A DNA stretch of 64,000 nucleotides, taken from NCBI GenBank assembly GCA_022393335.1, contig JAJEKB010020027.1, forward strand, positions 82,435-146,434, in the 5' to 3' direction. A model generated the notes under the pieces. It was not told the origin of the DNA. It was given only the letters and a program-made list of their open reading frames with translations, and did not search any database. Numbering within the stretch: position 1 is the first letter of the stretch; the number at the start of each line of letters is the position of its first letter. Below, in pieces: positions 46,732 to 56,800 of this stretch. The position numbers were made by a program, and so were the translations under genes. The stretch comes from Macrotrachela quadricornifera (lineage: Eukaryota > Rotifera > Eurotatoria > Philodinida > Philodinidae).

Positions 46732-47489
46732 CAGGGTTGCCAAAAATGTTTTTCCCGGGGGGTAACACTGTAATTTCAAACAGCATACATCACTAATTTT
46801 ATACCAAATCAAAGCGCGGCGAAAATGGGATTTTTTGATAGTAATTTGTAAGAGTTATCAAAACTTTTTGATGTCGAAAATAAGAAACTTTATGCTTTTT
46901 TGGCATAAAAAAACTAAGGCCTCAGTGATTCAACAATGAATTTCAGTATTTTCTTTTGATATTTTTATATGGTTGGATAGAGATCGTCGAGCTCTACAAA
47001 GCTATATATATTAAAAACTTTTAAAACCAATTTTCTAAGATAAAAAAATTATAAAACCACTTTGAAAATGCCAAAACTCTTAAAAAACTCATTTTTTTCA
47101 TTTGAGAGAGAAATACTGGATTTTTTAATAAATATAGCTTTTTTCATAATTTTCACCAACAGAGATGTTTCGAAATGTAATCACCGGACGCAGCGTGAAA
47201 AACTACGTCTAGTGATTACATTTCGAAATATCTCTGTTGGTGAAAATTATGAAAAAAGCTATATTTATTAAAAAATCCAGTATTTCTCTCTCAAATGAAA
47301 AAAATGAGTTTTTTATGTCCAAAAAGCGTAAAGTTTCTTATTTTCGACATCAAAAAGTTTTGATAACTCTTACAAATTACTATCAAAAAATCCCATTTTC
47401 GCCGCGCTTTAATTTGGTATAAAATTAGTGATGTATGCTGTTTGAAATTACAGTGTTACCCCCCGGGAAAAACATTTTTGGCAACCCTG
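46732..47489. mobile_element. Palindromic element CAGGGTTGCCA...TGGCAACCCTG, 758 bp
   Basis: Ends CAGGGTTGCCAAAAATG(T) / (A)CATTTTTGGCAACCCTG, each bordered by TA (46730-46731, 47490-47491). Nearly the whole element folds on itself: GGTAACACTGTAATTTCAAA, GCGCGGCGAAAATGGGATTT and GTTTCGAAATGTAATCACCG have inverse partners. An asymmetric insert of about 140 bp (46915-47055) is in the left arm. The hAT-like end sequence with a TA duplication is unusual; no 8-bp duplication is visible. Confidence 0.85.
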
Positions 47490-47704
47490 TACAATAAAAA
47501 TTTTTTGTATAATTCAAATTCGAAAAATTAAATAATGATATAGTTTGAAATAGATTAATAGATAATATAGAGTGGAAATAAAATTGAAGCAACTAAGATA
47601 TTATCAAACCGATATTTCAATGAATTTTAAAGTATAGAAACATTATATCTAACGAAAAGAACTCTATAAAATTGTATGTTTGTACTAATTATTATGATTT
47701 GGAA

Positions 47705-48094
47705 TTTTAAATAGTTAAAACGTCTGTTGAAAGTTATAAAATGTTCGATTTTTTTATTGTTTTTATTTGTGTTGTACAATATGGACTATTTATCTGATTG
47801 GTTATCATATATAAGTCTTATTTTCTACAAAATAGAAAGCACTGAGGTACCGATCATATTGGATTGAAAGAAGTATTCGTTTTGCAGTAGAACCAAAAGC
47901 AAAATATTATAACGATGTGTCACTCCTCTTTTGTTTTGCTATAAGAAAAAGAAAAAGAAAAAGAAGAGCTTATATCGTCTTTTTTTATAAATATAGGTAA
48001 TAAAGAAAAAGAAAAAACGAACGCAGGTAGTATTATATTTCTAGACTAATGCCAAAATTGAAGAAAAGACCTTGAAATATACTTATTAGAATAA
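47705..48094 (+). promoter_or_regulatory. Duplicated 5' flank of the rhomboid pair
   Basis: About 390 bp upstream of the dead rhomboid copy are closely similar to 60795-61172 upstream of the intact copy, including ACTATTTATCTGATTGGTTA and AGCACTGAGGTACCGATCAT. Conservation suggests that the promoter was duplicated with the gene; no specific factor site is claimed. Confidence 0.55.
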
Positions 48095-49049
48095 TGAATT
48101 TTGAAGATAATTTTCAATTGGAAATAGAACAAACATTTTCAATACGAGTCGAAGAACCAAATTTCACTAAAAAAAGTGGCATTTATTCATGTCTTCGACG
48201 TTTTTTCATTCTTGATGACACACCAAATTAAAAATTTGCATTTAATCTATTTGATTTTTTAAAATTTTTTGTACCATGTATGCGACCAGCACTTGATAAT
48301 ATTCGATTTCGTAATGTTAGTTGTATTCGATTGATGATAAAAACAACATGTTCGTATGATGATGCACTTAAAATGAAATGTTTCTCTTTCATGTATCCAC
48401 ATCAATTGTAGCGAATGGTGACTGCTAATCTTCTTCATATGAGTTGGTTTCATTTGGGATCTAATCTCTCAAAACAACTCTTATATGGTATTTTATTAGA
48501 ACGCAAATATGGTTCAGTTCATATAGCTATCATTTACTGGCTTTCCAAATTGGGTGCTAGTTTAGCTTTTGCAATGAAAAATAAAGAAGAATGTAAGTAA
48601 ATGTGAACATTTGAAATTAAAAATATTTGATTTTGCTTCAGTAGTTGACTGATGAAGTCTGGGATTTGTTTTTTTTCTTTAGCTACCTTTGGGGCTTCTG
48701 GTTCTCTGTATGGCCTAATGCTTTTTTCACTATGGATCGTCTTCTTGCAATGCAAGTCAACAGAGCTCGTCGTCTTTTCATACTCATGCAAATAGTTTTG
48801 CTGGTGTTATTTCCTGTGATCATTAGTGGAATTCTTATAATTATTTTCAAACTCAATGTAGCACATTCAGCTCATTTTGGTGGTGCCTTCGTGGGTTTTT
48901 TCTTTGGTTTTCTGTTACCATGGAATAATGAACATCAAATCTATCAAATAACATGTCGATTAATAGGATTTGTTTTTCTCTTCCTTTTCTTTATCATAAC
49001 TTTCACAATTTTTTTTGTAAGAGATACTCCAATTGATTACTTCATTTAA
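48095..49049 (+). pseudogene. Rhomboid-family protease, dead duplicate
   Basis: Closely related to the intact gene at 61173. Lesions: a deletion of about 94 bp removing the first membrane segment, with an in-frame TAA at 48239; TAG at 48409-48411 where the intact copy has Trp (LWRMVT); and loss of one base in a T-run after GASGSLYGLMLF (about 48725). The intron (about 48593-48682) and its borders are kept. The catalytic GASG and AHSAHFGG segments remain readable, but in different frames. Confidence 0.9.
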
Positions 49050-50018
49050 CCTGTTAAAATATGTAAATTCTTTCGGCGGATAGCTTGACCAATCATTGTT
49101 GAATCAATAAGCAATGATGGATTTCTCATAGAAGATAGACTGAAAGTTGCTTACCCTCTTCAGTTCAGTATATAATAGCAATTGTGTTATAAGTACAAGT
49201 AATATATGACTGCTCAGTTAGAGTGAAAATAGTTATAATTCTTCGTTCTTATCTTTAGTTTGCACACACTGTTTCTTCATTCTACATAAGTAAAGTGTCT
49301 CATAAGTTTTGGTTCTATTTTTTTTCTGTCTTTGTCATCCTCAATAGTAGGGAGCTGTTGATCATATATATATATATATGTACAGAGTAATATCTAAGAA
49401 TCTTAAGCGCGAAGCATCAGCTGTATGCCGATCAATTACGATGAAAGACCATAACGATTTAAAGTGACTACTGAGATAGCAATCATGAACAAGATTTTAC
49501 GATGTTTTATGCAAGATTGATATGCGTTCGCATTTTCAAGAATAGGAGCGCGGTATCTCTAACTTGATCATAGACGTATTCTTTCGGATCGAATAACTCA
49601 CTTCTTGATTGTCTGTTTTTCACGTTAGCGAGTACAAAATAAACAAGAATAATATAATTAATAATGAAGTTCTTTCTTTTTACTCTTTTCTCTCGTACCG
49701 TCGTTAACGTATATACTTTCAAAAATAATCTCGGTGTATGAAAATGCCTTTTCTCCAAGATTGGTATGCAGCCGCGATAAATTAGTAAATATTTTGTTAC
49801 TCTGTGTGCACATTCTTGTATGAAAAGAACATTATTGGCAATTATAAATCGATCGCTTTACGATTCTCCTCAGTATGAGATTGGCCTGGTATGAGAAAAA
49901 AGTATGTATTAGGAGACATAATTGTTCTTTTCTTGCGCAGCATGGCGAAATAAATATCCCTATTGCACATCAGAGAGTAATCATTAGTGTTTGCTACATT
50001 TGAAAAAAAAGAAGTAAA
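49050..50018. other. Intergenic; (TA)n tract only
   Basis: Holds an ATATATATATAT tract at about 49364-49380. No supported gene; opposing frames at 49507-49758 and 49842-50072 have no recognisable content. Confidence 0.5.
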
Positions 50019-50156
50019 ATGGATTCTCAAGGTGGCCACCAGCATCACGGTTCTAAGTACGATGACCATCAACAGAAGCCTCTACCCAGTGGTCCTCACG
50101 GGCAAAGTGGATATCATCCACCAGGACCATCGAATTACGAAGGAAAAGAACAATAG
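50019..50156 (+). pseudogene. Pro/Gly/His-rich fragment, possibly a broken small gene
   Basis: An ATG frame (MDSQGGHQHHGSKYDDHQQK..., 45 aa) is rich in Gly, Pro, His and Gln; it stops at TAG and, past the stop, continues LPHAPPPQGPVCPK before a second stop. The composition suggests a proline-rich N-terminus of a small membrane-associated protein. No domain follows, so it is at most a fragment. Confidence 0.3.
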
Positions 50157-50674
50157 TTACCCCATGCACCTCCGCCGCAAGGTCCTGTCTGTCCTAAATA
50201 AGCGTCAATTTCAACTCATAAACTACACAGAGCTTTGTTTCGCTTTTTTTCTGCCATTTGTATTGTATTTTCAAGTCTCTTTCTTTCTACCTTGACTATA
50301 TTTCGATTATTCATAAAACTAAGTCTTAGTTACATTTGTTTTTTTGCTTCTGCGTTTATTGTAAGTGTTACACTCTTGAGTGCTTACATACAGAGGGAGA
50401 AAAAAAGGGAAGAAATATTTTATCGGTTGGATGAAGTAAGGTGCAGTTGATTCATTTCGTCATGACTGAAGTTTTCTTCACTAGCTACTTTGTTTATAGA
50501 GGCTCATATTGCTCGGTTAGGGTGTTTAATTATTGATTGCTGCTTGCTCCACAAAGTTAATCCATTCAACCAAAAGTGAGTCCTGCCTAATTATTAACTT
50601 CTTCACTCCTCTCAGCCCAAAGTAGTATCATAGTGAATCATTCTCCTCTGCATAGAACTTCAATGCCTTTTTCT

Positions 50675-50923
50675 TCAGTTAGTGTAGATAAGCCCACCAC
50701 CGCCGATACATATGGACATCTGTGTACTAGTGTAATTGTTACTCGAAACTTCCTGTCCAACACTTTCCGTTGATTCTTCGGCAGAAATGAATAAGATCGG
50801 AAGATCTATGCCAGGTGCAGAAAACATGTCAAAAAGGCACTGTCTTTGCTCCGAATTTTCGAGTGCTGTGACGACTTTAGATAGGCAGTGATCGATTTTT
50901 GTACGTTGATCGGCTGTTTTCAT
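50675..50923 (-). CDS. Hypothetical 82 aa ORF
   Basis: Starts MKTADQRTKIDHCLSKVVTA, with balanced amino-acid composition and higher GC than its surroundings; ends TQMSICIGGGGLIYTN. No family, signal peptide or membrane segment recognised. It may be an exon of a degraded gene or of the nearby LINE relic. Confidence 0.25.
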   Translation of the reverse strand: MKTADQRTKIDHCLSKVVTALENSEQRQCLFDMFSAPGIDLPILFISAEESTESVGQEVSSNNYTSTQMSICIGGGGLIYTN

Positions 50924-50998
50924 TTTATCGTATATTCTGCTATTCGTTTACATACTTCATTTTCATCTCTTTTTGTACATATTCTACCACTGCGCGTA

Positions 50999-51215
50999 CA
51001 GATCTCATTATCGGGACACTTATCAGCACACTCAAGCCATCTGCGAAGAGGTGATCCGAATGTACTCCAAGACATTTACTCAGGTCACAGTGGTATATGA
51101 TAAAGAGTTAGGGACTCAAGCTGCTTTCTTGAGGGAATACAATGCTCATGTTGAATTTTTCGGAGTTCCGCTAACCTATAATGATATACGCCTGACAGTT
51201 TCTCAGCCAGGATAA
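50999..51215 (+). CDS. Hypothetical coding fragment
   Basis: A plus-strand frame following an AG reads SHYRDTYQHTQAICEEVIRM, then VTVVYDKELGTQAAFLRE, and ends in a stop after TVSQPG. Composition is protein-like, but no family is recognised. It lies immediately 3' of, and opposite to, the reverse-transcriptase relic, so it could instead be transposon-derived. Confidence 0.25.
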
Positions 51216-51363
51216 TATCATCTGTATGAGACCCGCCGGAATTTCCAAGTCATGCAGTTTTACTAGCAGTCCAGCATGCCAGACCATATCGTAGGCTTTT
51301 TTATAGTCTGCATATATGACCAAGATTGGCATATTGGTTGCTAGATTGTTCTTAATTTCCTGC
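51213..51363 (-). mobile_element. LINE-type reverse transcriptase fragment
   Basis: The minus-strand translation contains ILVIYADYKKAYDMVWHAGL and LVKLHDLEIPAGLIQMI, the RVT_1 motif (D-xx-KAYD-xVWH) of non-LTR retrotransposons. Only about 50 residues survive; it is a relic. Confidence 0.75.
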
Positions 51364-51599
51364 TAAGTGGACAATACTCTAGTAGGCAATAAGCCTCCCG
51401 GCCAAAACCATGATTGTTCAGCAGGGATTAACTTATTGTCTTCTGCCCATATTTTTTTTGAAATAATAATTTTTTTTCGAAATATGATCAAAGAAACTTT
51501 TACAAAAAAAGGGTTAGTTGTGTAAGATCTACAAAATATGCTTCTTTTGCCCAAATAAATTTCGTATAACACAACATACTTCATGAAAAAGAGACAATT

Positions 51600-53790
51600 T
51601 ATTTTAGAAAAAATAAGACGGGTTTTATTAAAACAAATTCAAAATTGAATAGATTGAATATTATTTTCAATCTAAAAAAACATTTTTAATTCCGCAAGAA
51701 ATTATTTTCATAATTCAGTTCTAATCAGGTCTTAATGAATCATTCATTTATTCTTTGAATAACAGGGTCATCTCTCTTTTTCTATTATAGTAGTGACCGA
51801 TTCTTTCCACATATATTTATCGTTGATCATATAGTCAATTAAGAGATGTAACAGTTAATAAGTCAATACCATATGATGAGTGAGAGAATATCGATTAATC
51901 TTTAAATATTTAGTATTTCTATTAAAAATTTTGAGTCTATTTCCGAAGCAATCAAGTACTACATAGAGTATACTCAAAGTTTGTATTAAGGCTTTTAAAG
52001 AATCTTGTCGGATGAGATAGCTTATTGAAAAGGTAGGAAAATAAAGAAGAGCGAAAAGACAACATGTATGAATGATAATATGCACTACTGGTACCAATTG
52101 GGCTTTCGCAAAAATAAGTTTCTCTGGAATTTTTTATAAATTATATCAATCGAATAGTGATCCTTTAGTATAAAAAGATAGAGCGAAAGACGCTCTATCT
52201 GTTCATAAAAAAAGAAATTTTGTTTTGATCAAACTAGAAGCAATTAAGATGAGGTGGTCACTACTTTTGGTATAACATAAGTAGAACTAAATTTTTATAG
52301 ATTTGTAAAATGTACAATATAGATAACTTCATTTCAAAAATGCATTCAAGAAAATATTGTAATTAATTCATAAAAAAATATTCCAATTTATTGTAAAAAA
52401 TATCAAATAAAATAATCAAAATTAATGCAAAAATTTCTGAAAACAAATGATGTAAAAAAACACAATAAAATATTAAAAATAATTGAGCAAAAATTTCGTA
52501 AAGAAATAGCCTAAATAATTTTAAAAAGAGATAATCAAATAAAGTATTTGAATTCATTGAAAAAATGTTGAATAAAATATGTCGAGTAAGTTAGAGAAAA
52601 ATCCTAAAAAATATATTTTAATAAGTCGAAATAATATTGAATGAAATATTGTAAATAACAGTAAGTATTTTAATTAATGTACCAAAAAGACTACAATTTT
52701 TTCTTTTGTAATAGTAATGTGCAGCGTTACTAGATCAAATGATATAGATAACCTTTATAATAATTGAAATTTCTATTCTAAATGGGCGTCTTTGTTTAAA
52801 TTTGTATGCAACGACATCTGATTTCTGTGGCTGAACTGTTTCATCTTTCAGTGAGAATGACCTACGTATAAAAAATATCGCACACGGCGACTTGGAATGA
52901 CAATAAATCATTGTCAATAATCTAAAAATAAGTGATTGATTGTTTTAAATTTACACTGAAGTTGAAGAGTCAATAGTCTATAGAACATGTATACGCTTTG
53001 CCTAAAACGATGCTAGATGATACAGGAAGAAAAATACTAAAATGGCACATGTTCTTTTTTTATTGATCGTATCGAGGAAAATGTCATACAAAATGAATGG
53101 TACACTCGAGAAAAAGTAAAAAAAGAAAGAGAAAAAGCAGCGAAGAAAAATAATACGAATACGCAAATGTAAAGAATCGTCAAAACATTACCACTGGCAT
53201 ATCATGTTTACTGTTATTCATCTAGCTACCCAAATTTCTTATTCCGTCGCTGCTTTTTCTCTTTCTTTTCTTCTTCTGTCGTATGTATTATCCATGTTAC
53301 ATGCTATTTTCTTCATAAGATAAATAAAAAAAGTAACGTGTATCTTCTCAACATTTTCTTCTTGTATATCATTTAACATCGTCTCAAATCAAATGTGCAC
53401 ATGTTCTATAAGCTATTTTCATGTCACCACTTTTTTTGACAACTGTGACGCATAGAGGTAAAAAAGGAAGTGTCACAAGCACTCTAACTCATTTTAACTT
53501 TTTACAGTGAGAAAGATACTTTATTTATTTTTTCAAAGAATAAAGGTCAGTGCCAGGGTGTATTAAATGACCAATAAAAATATCTAATTGTTAGATGGAT
53601 GATTATTAATTTATTAATTTGTTATTTATTTATTTAAAAAATGCTCGGATTGATTGGGCGTAATCTCTTACAAATGCGATTTTTTTTAATCGCAATTTCG
53701 AGTAACTACATCGTAGTTTGACCACAAATGAACACATGAGTTTATTATTCACTTACACTGTAAATGTAGATCAACGAATCTTTTGTTTTC
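51600..53790. other. AT-rich intergenic region
   Basis: No supported gene. 52257-52290 (CTACTTTTGGTATAACATAAGTAG) matches the terminus of the fold-back at 17749-18669. A hairpin GATAGAGCG..CGCTCTATC sits at about 52170-52200. At 53105-53270 an inverted pair AAGAGAAAAAGCAGCG / GCTGCTTTTTCTCTT is visible. 52320-52690 is a series of AATA(A/T)AATAT-rich degenerate repeats. Confidence 0.5.
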
Positions 53791-53820
53791 AGATTTTTGA
53801 CAGTGATCTATTGTTCTGAC

Positions 53821-56800
53821 ATGAGTGCATCATTTGATTTTCGATCTGTCCTACTCAAAATACAAGATCTTCTATCAGATCAAGATCGACAACGACTACA
53901 TTTTCTTCTTGGTGAAGATGTTCCAAGACCGTTACGTGATGATTCTTCACTGACTGGAACACTTCGTGTATTTGAATCACTTTTTGATAAAGCAATTATT
54001 AGTCATCAAGATTGTGATTATCTCATTGAAGCATTCAACAAAATACAATGTCATGATGCGGCGAAACGTCTTAAAGGTTAGTTTCGTTTTAAGTATTCAG
54101 TTTTTTTGAAATATATGGATCTTTTCATATCTTTCAGAATACCAAAGAAATCGAGAAAAAAACAGCCAACGAAATTTCTCACTTCAGGACATTCTTTCAC
54201 AAGATAATGAAGATGACAAATTTTCTTCAACTAGTTTATCAGAATAGGAGAAATTACTTTCTATACAACTAGATTTTTTTTAGAACTTTTACCTGACAAA
54301 TTTGAATCGATACCGGTGCTAGATCTCTCGACTTCACTTGCAAAAGTTCCTCCTCATCAAATCAAACAAATGAATTCATCACCAACTAAGCATAATAGAC
54401 GGCACGAGGATAATGATAGATCTTCTTGGATGAATCGAATATTCAAACGATCTTTGCAGAACCGCAAATATATTTTAACGATTATCACTGTTCTGGTGGT
54501 GTTGGTTATCCTACTAGCCGTTTTATTGTCGAGAAAATTTCTTCAATCCAAGATGAAAGAGAATTCAGGTAAATTATTAGATATTCCAACGATTTGTTCT
54601 GCAATTGCCTCACTTATTCTGTTCTACTAATTAAAGTATCCAAAAACATAAAATGTTAGAGACTAGTTTTTATTAGAGACCGCATGAAATCAAATACTCA
54701 TCGCTCTCATTTTCGTTGACTATCATTACATTCTTCTTCTAATCCTATCGTTAACTTTTGTCTCTAAAAGGTTCATATATTCTATTGTTTTTCAAGTTAT
54801 GCATAACTTTGTTTTTTCAGCATTTTTTTCTTGCATGAAAAGAAAAAACGCTTACATGCCTGGTATCATTTTGTTGCAATCTCGCGAATTTCGCATTTCA
54901 CCAAAGTTCACTATGATATTGAGCTAATATTTATTTAACACTTGAATACAATTGTGTTTGAAATTCAAACGTAGTAGGATATATGAAACATGAGAATTTA
55001 TAGAAATTTTGAACAGAAATCATCAAGTCGAGCTTCTCTTTTCGTTCCAGAAGATAGTATTAGAAACCACTATCATCTTTATCGAGATATCCACTCTTGC
55101 TTCTAATGTTTCAACTTCATATATGAATCATACTGTTGGATAATCTACTGAAGAGGGAACTAGCCGAGGTGTCAAAAAGCTCTTTGATCAGGGATATGTT
55201 GGTTAGATAGGGCATAGCTAGGAGTGATATATCCTAAGTTACTACGGACGCAAGTTGAAAACTAGCTGCGATATCGAATTTTTACTAGAATTTGCCTATG
55301 AGACCCGTTTTGTCCTTAAAACCAAAGTTTTGAGTTTTGTCGTAAGACTTTACTCATATCAAGACCTCAGCCAGAGTAGTTCATTCACAAAGTTTCAGAA
55401 TTTTTGGACTAAGCATTTTCGAGATATGAGTCTGATAACATAAACATAGTTTTTTACGAATATTGTTGTATACATGGATATTTTGAAAACATTATATCTC
55501 GAAAATGCTTAGTCCAAAAATTCTGAAACTTTGTGAATGAACTACTCTGGTTGAGGCCTCGATATGGGCAAAGTCTTACGGCAAAACTCAAAACTTTGGT
55601 TTTAAGGAGAAAACGGGTCCCATAGGCAAATTCTAGTAAAAAGTCGATATCGCAGCTAGTTCTCAACTTGCACCCGTACTAACTTAGGGTATATCACTCT
55701 TAGCTATATTTCAGATGAACATGCAAATAATTTCAGTGCTATCATAAGTTGACAGCTATTTCATAATCTCCCCGAGATGGCTCCCTTTCTTTACAATCGG
55801 GATGCTTTTCTTCTACAAGTTTGTTAAACAAATGTACTACACTAATAAAGTTGGGCATTGTTAGCGAATCCTGAAAATTTCTTTCTATACTGTGGCTCCA
55901 TGATATATATGTACAGGGTGTTTCATAAGTTTTGAGGCACGACAAAATTCGTTTGTATTGATACATAGAACAATGTCTAATCATTATGTTTCTATATCAG
56001 TTTGGGTACTCGTGAGGGCCTTTCAAATGATACATAATTGAATAACATCTTGCCTTACAAGAATAAAAATATAAATATACGAATGTGTTGATAAAATTTT
56101 TTGAAATCAACAAAATAGGATGCATATAGTCTACAGTGGTAGTCTCCATCTTGACCGTCTTTGCGGCGTGAAAAAGTACTGGAAAGTCGGATTAAATCCT
56201 ACTTAAGTTTTGAAAAACTGAACATTTTCTGCAATTTTCCATTCCCTAGCTCAGGTGCACTGATCCTATTTGACCTTATCCCAGACGTAAGAGTATACCG
56301 TGCAAAGTTTGAACGCACTGGCTCTTATTGGAACGAAACGCATAAAGAACGGACAGATACGCATTCCTCTTCATATATTAGATCTAATGACAACTAATAT
56401 AATACAGAATTCCAATTTAGTCTAGAGATAAATTGGTTTGCTATAGACGTTATTTGCGATGATATTTTGCATAATTTTAGTCTAAAAATGTGTCAAATCC
56501 AAGCCTCTTGATCGATCTCGATTGTCTCAACTGAAGTATCGATGTTAACTAATCTCGGTCTCCATTAAGGCGAGTTAGACTTAGTCTGGATGTTGATTAC
56601 TCTAGTATAGAGGTATAACTGTTAGAATACTGCCGACAGATAATCTCTACAATGTTATACGAGTTATTCCTAGAGAACCTTTGAAAAGTTATACAAGTTA
56701 CTCCAAGATAGCTTATTAATATTAGATCAATTAGGTTCTGTCAAAGATTGTTTTACTAATTAATCATATTGGGACTATTATCGAACCATTATATCTTTGT

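Noticed and set aside
50019..50156. LITAF-like or other named proline-rich gene
   Set aside because: Only a low-complexity N-terminus is present with a stop and no following domain; naming it would be guesswork.
52170..52200. Hairpin resembling a bacterial intrinsic terminator
   Set aside because: No adjacent bacterial-type gene or U-tract, and the surroundings are eukaryotic; more likely a transposon remnant.
55255..55666. Two nearly identical small proteins encoded on opposite strands
   Set aside because: They are translations of the two arms of one fold-back element; mirror-image ORFs are expected and carry no independent evidence of function.
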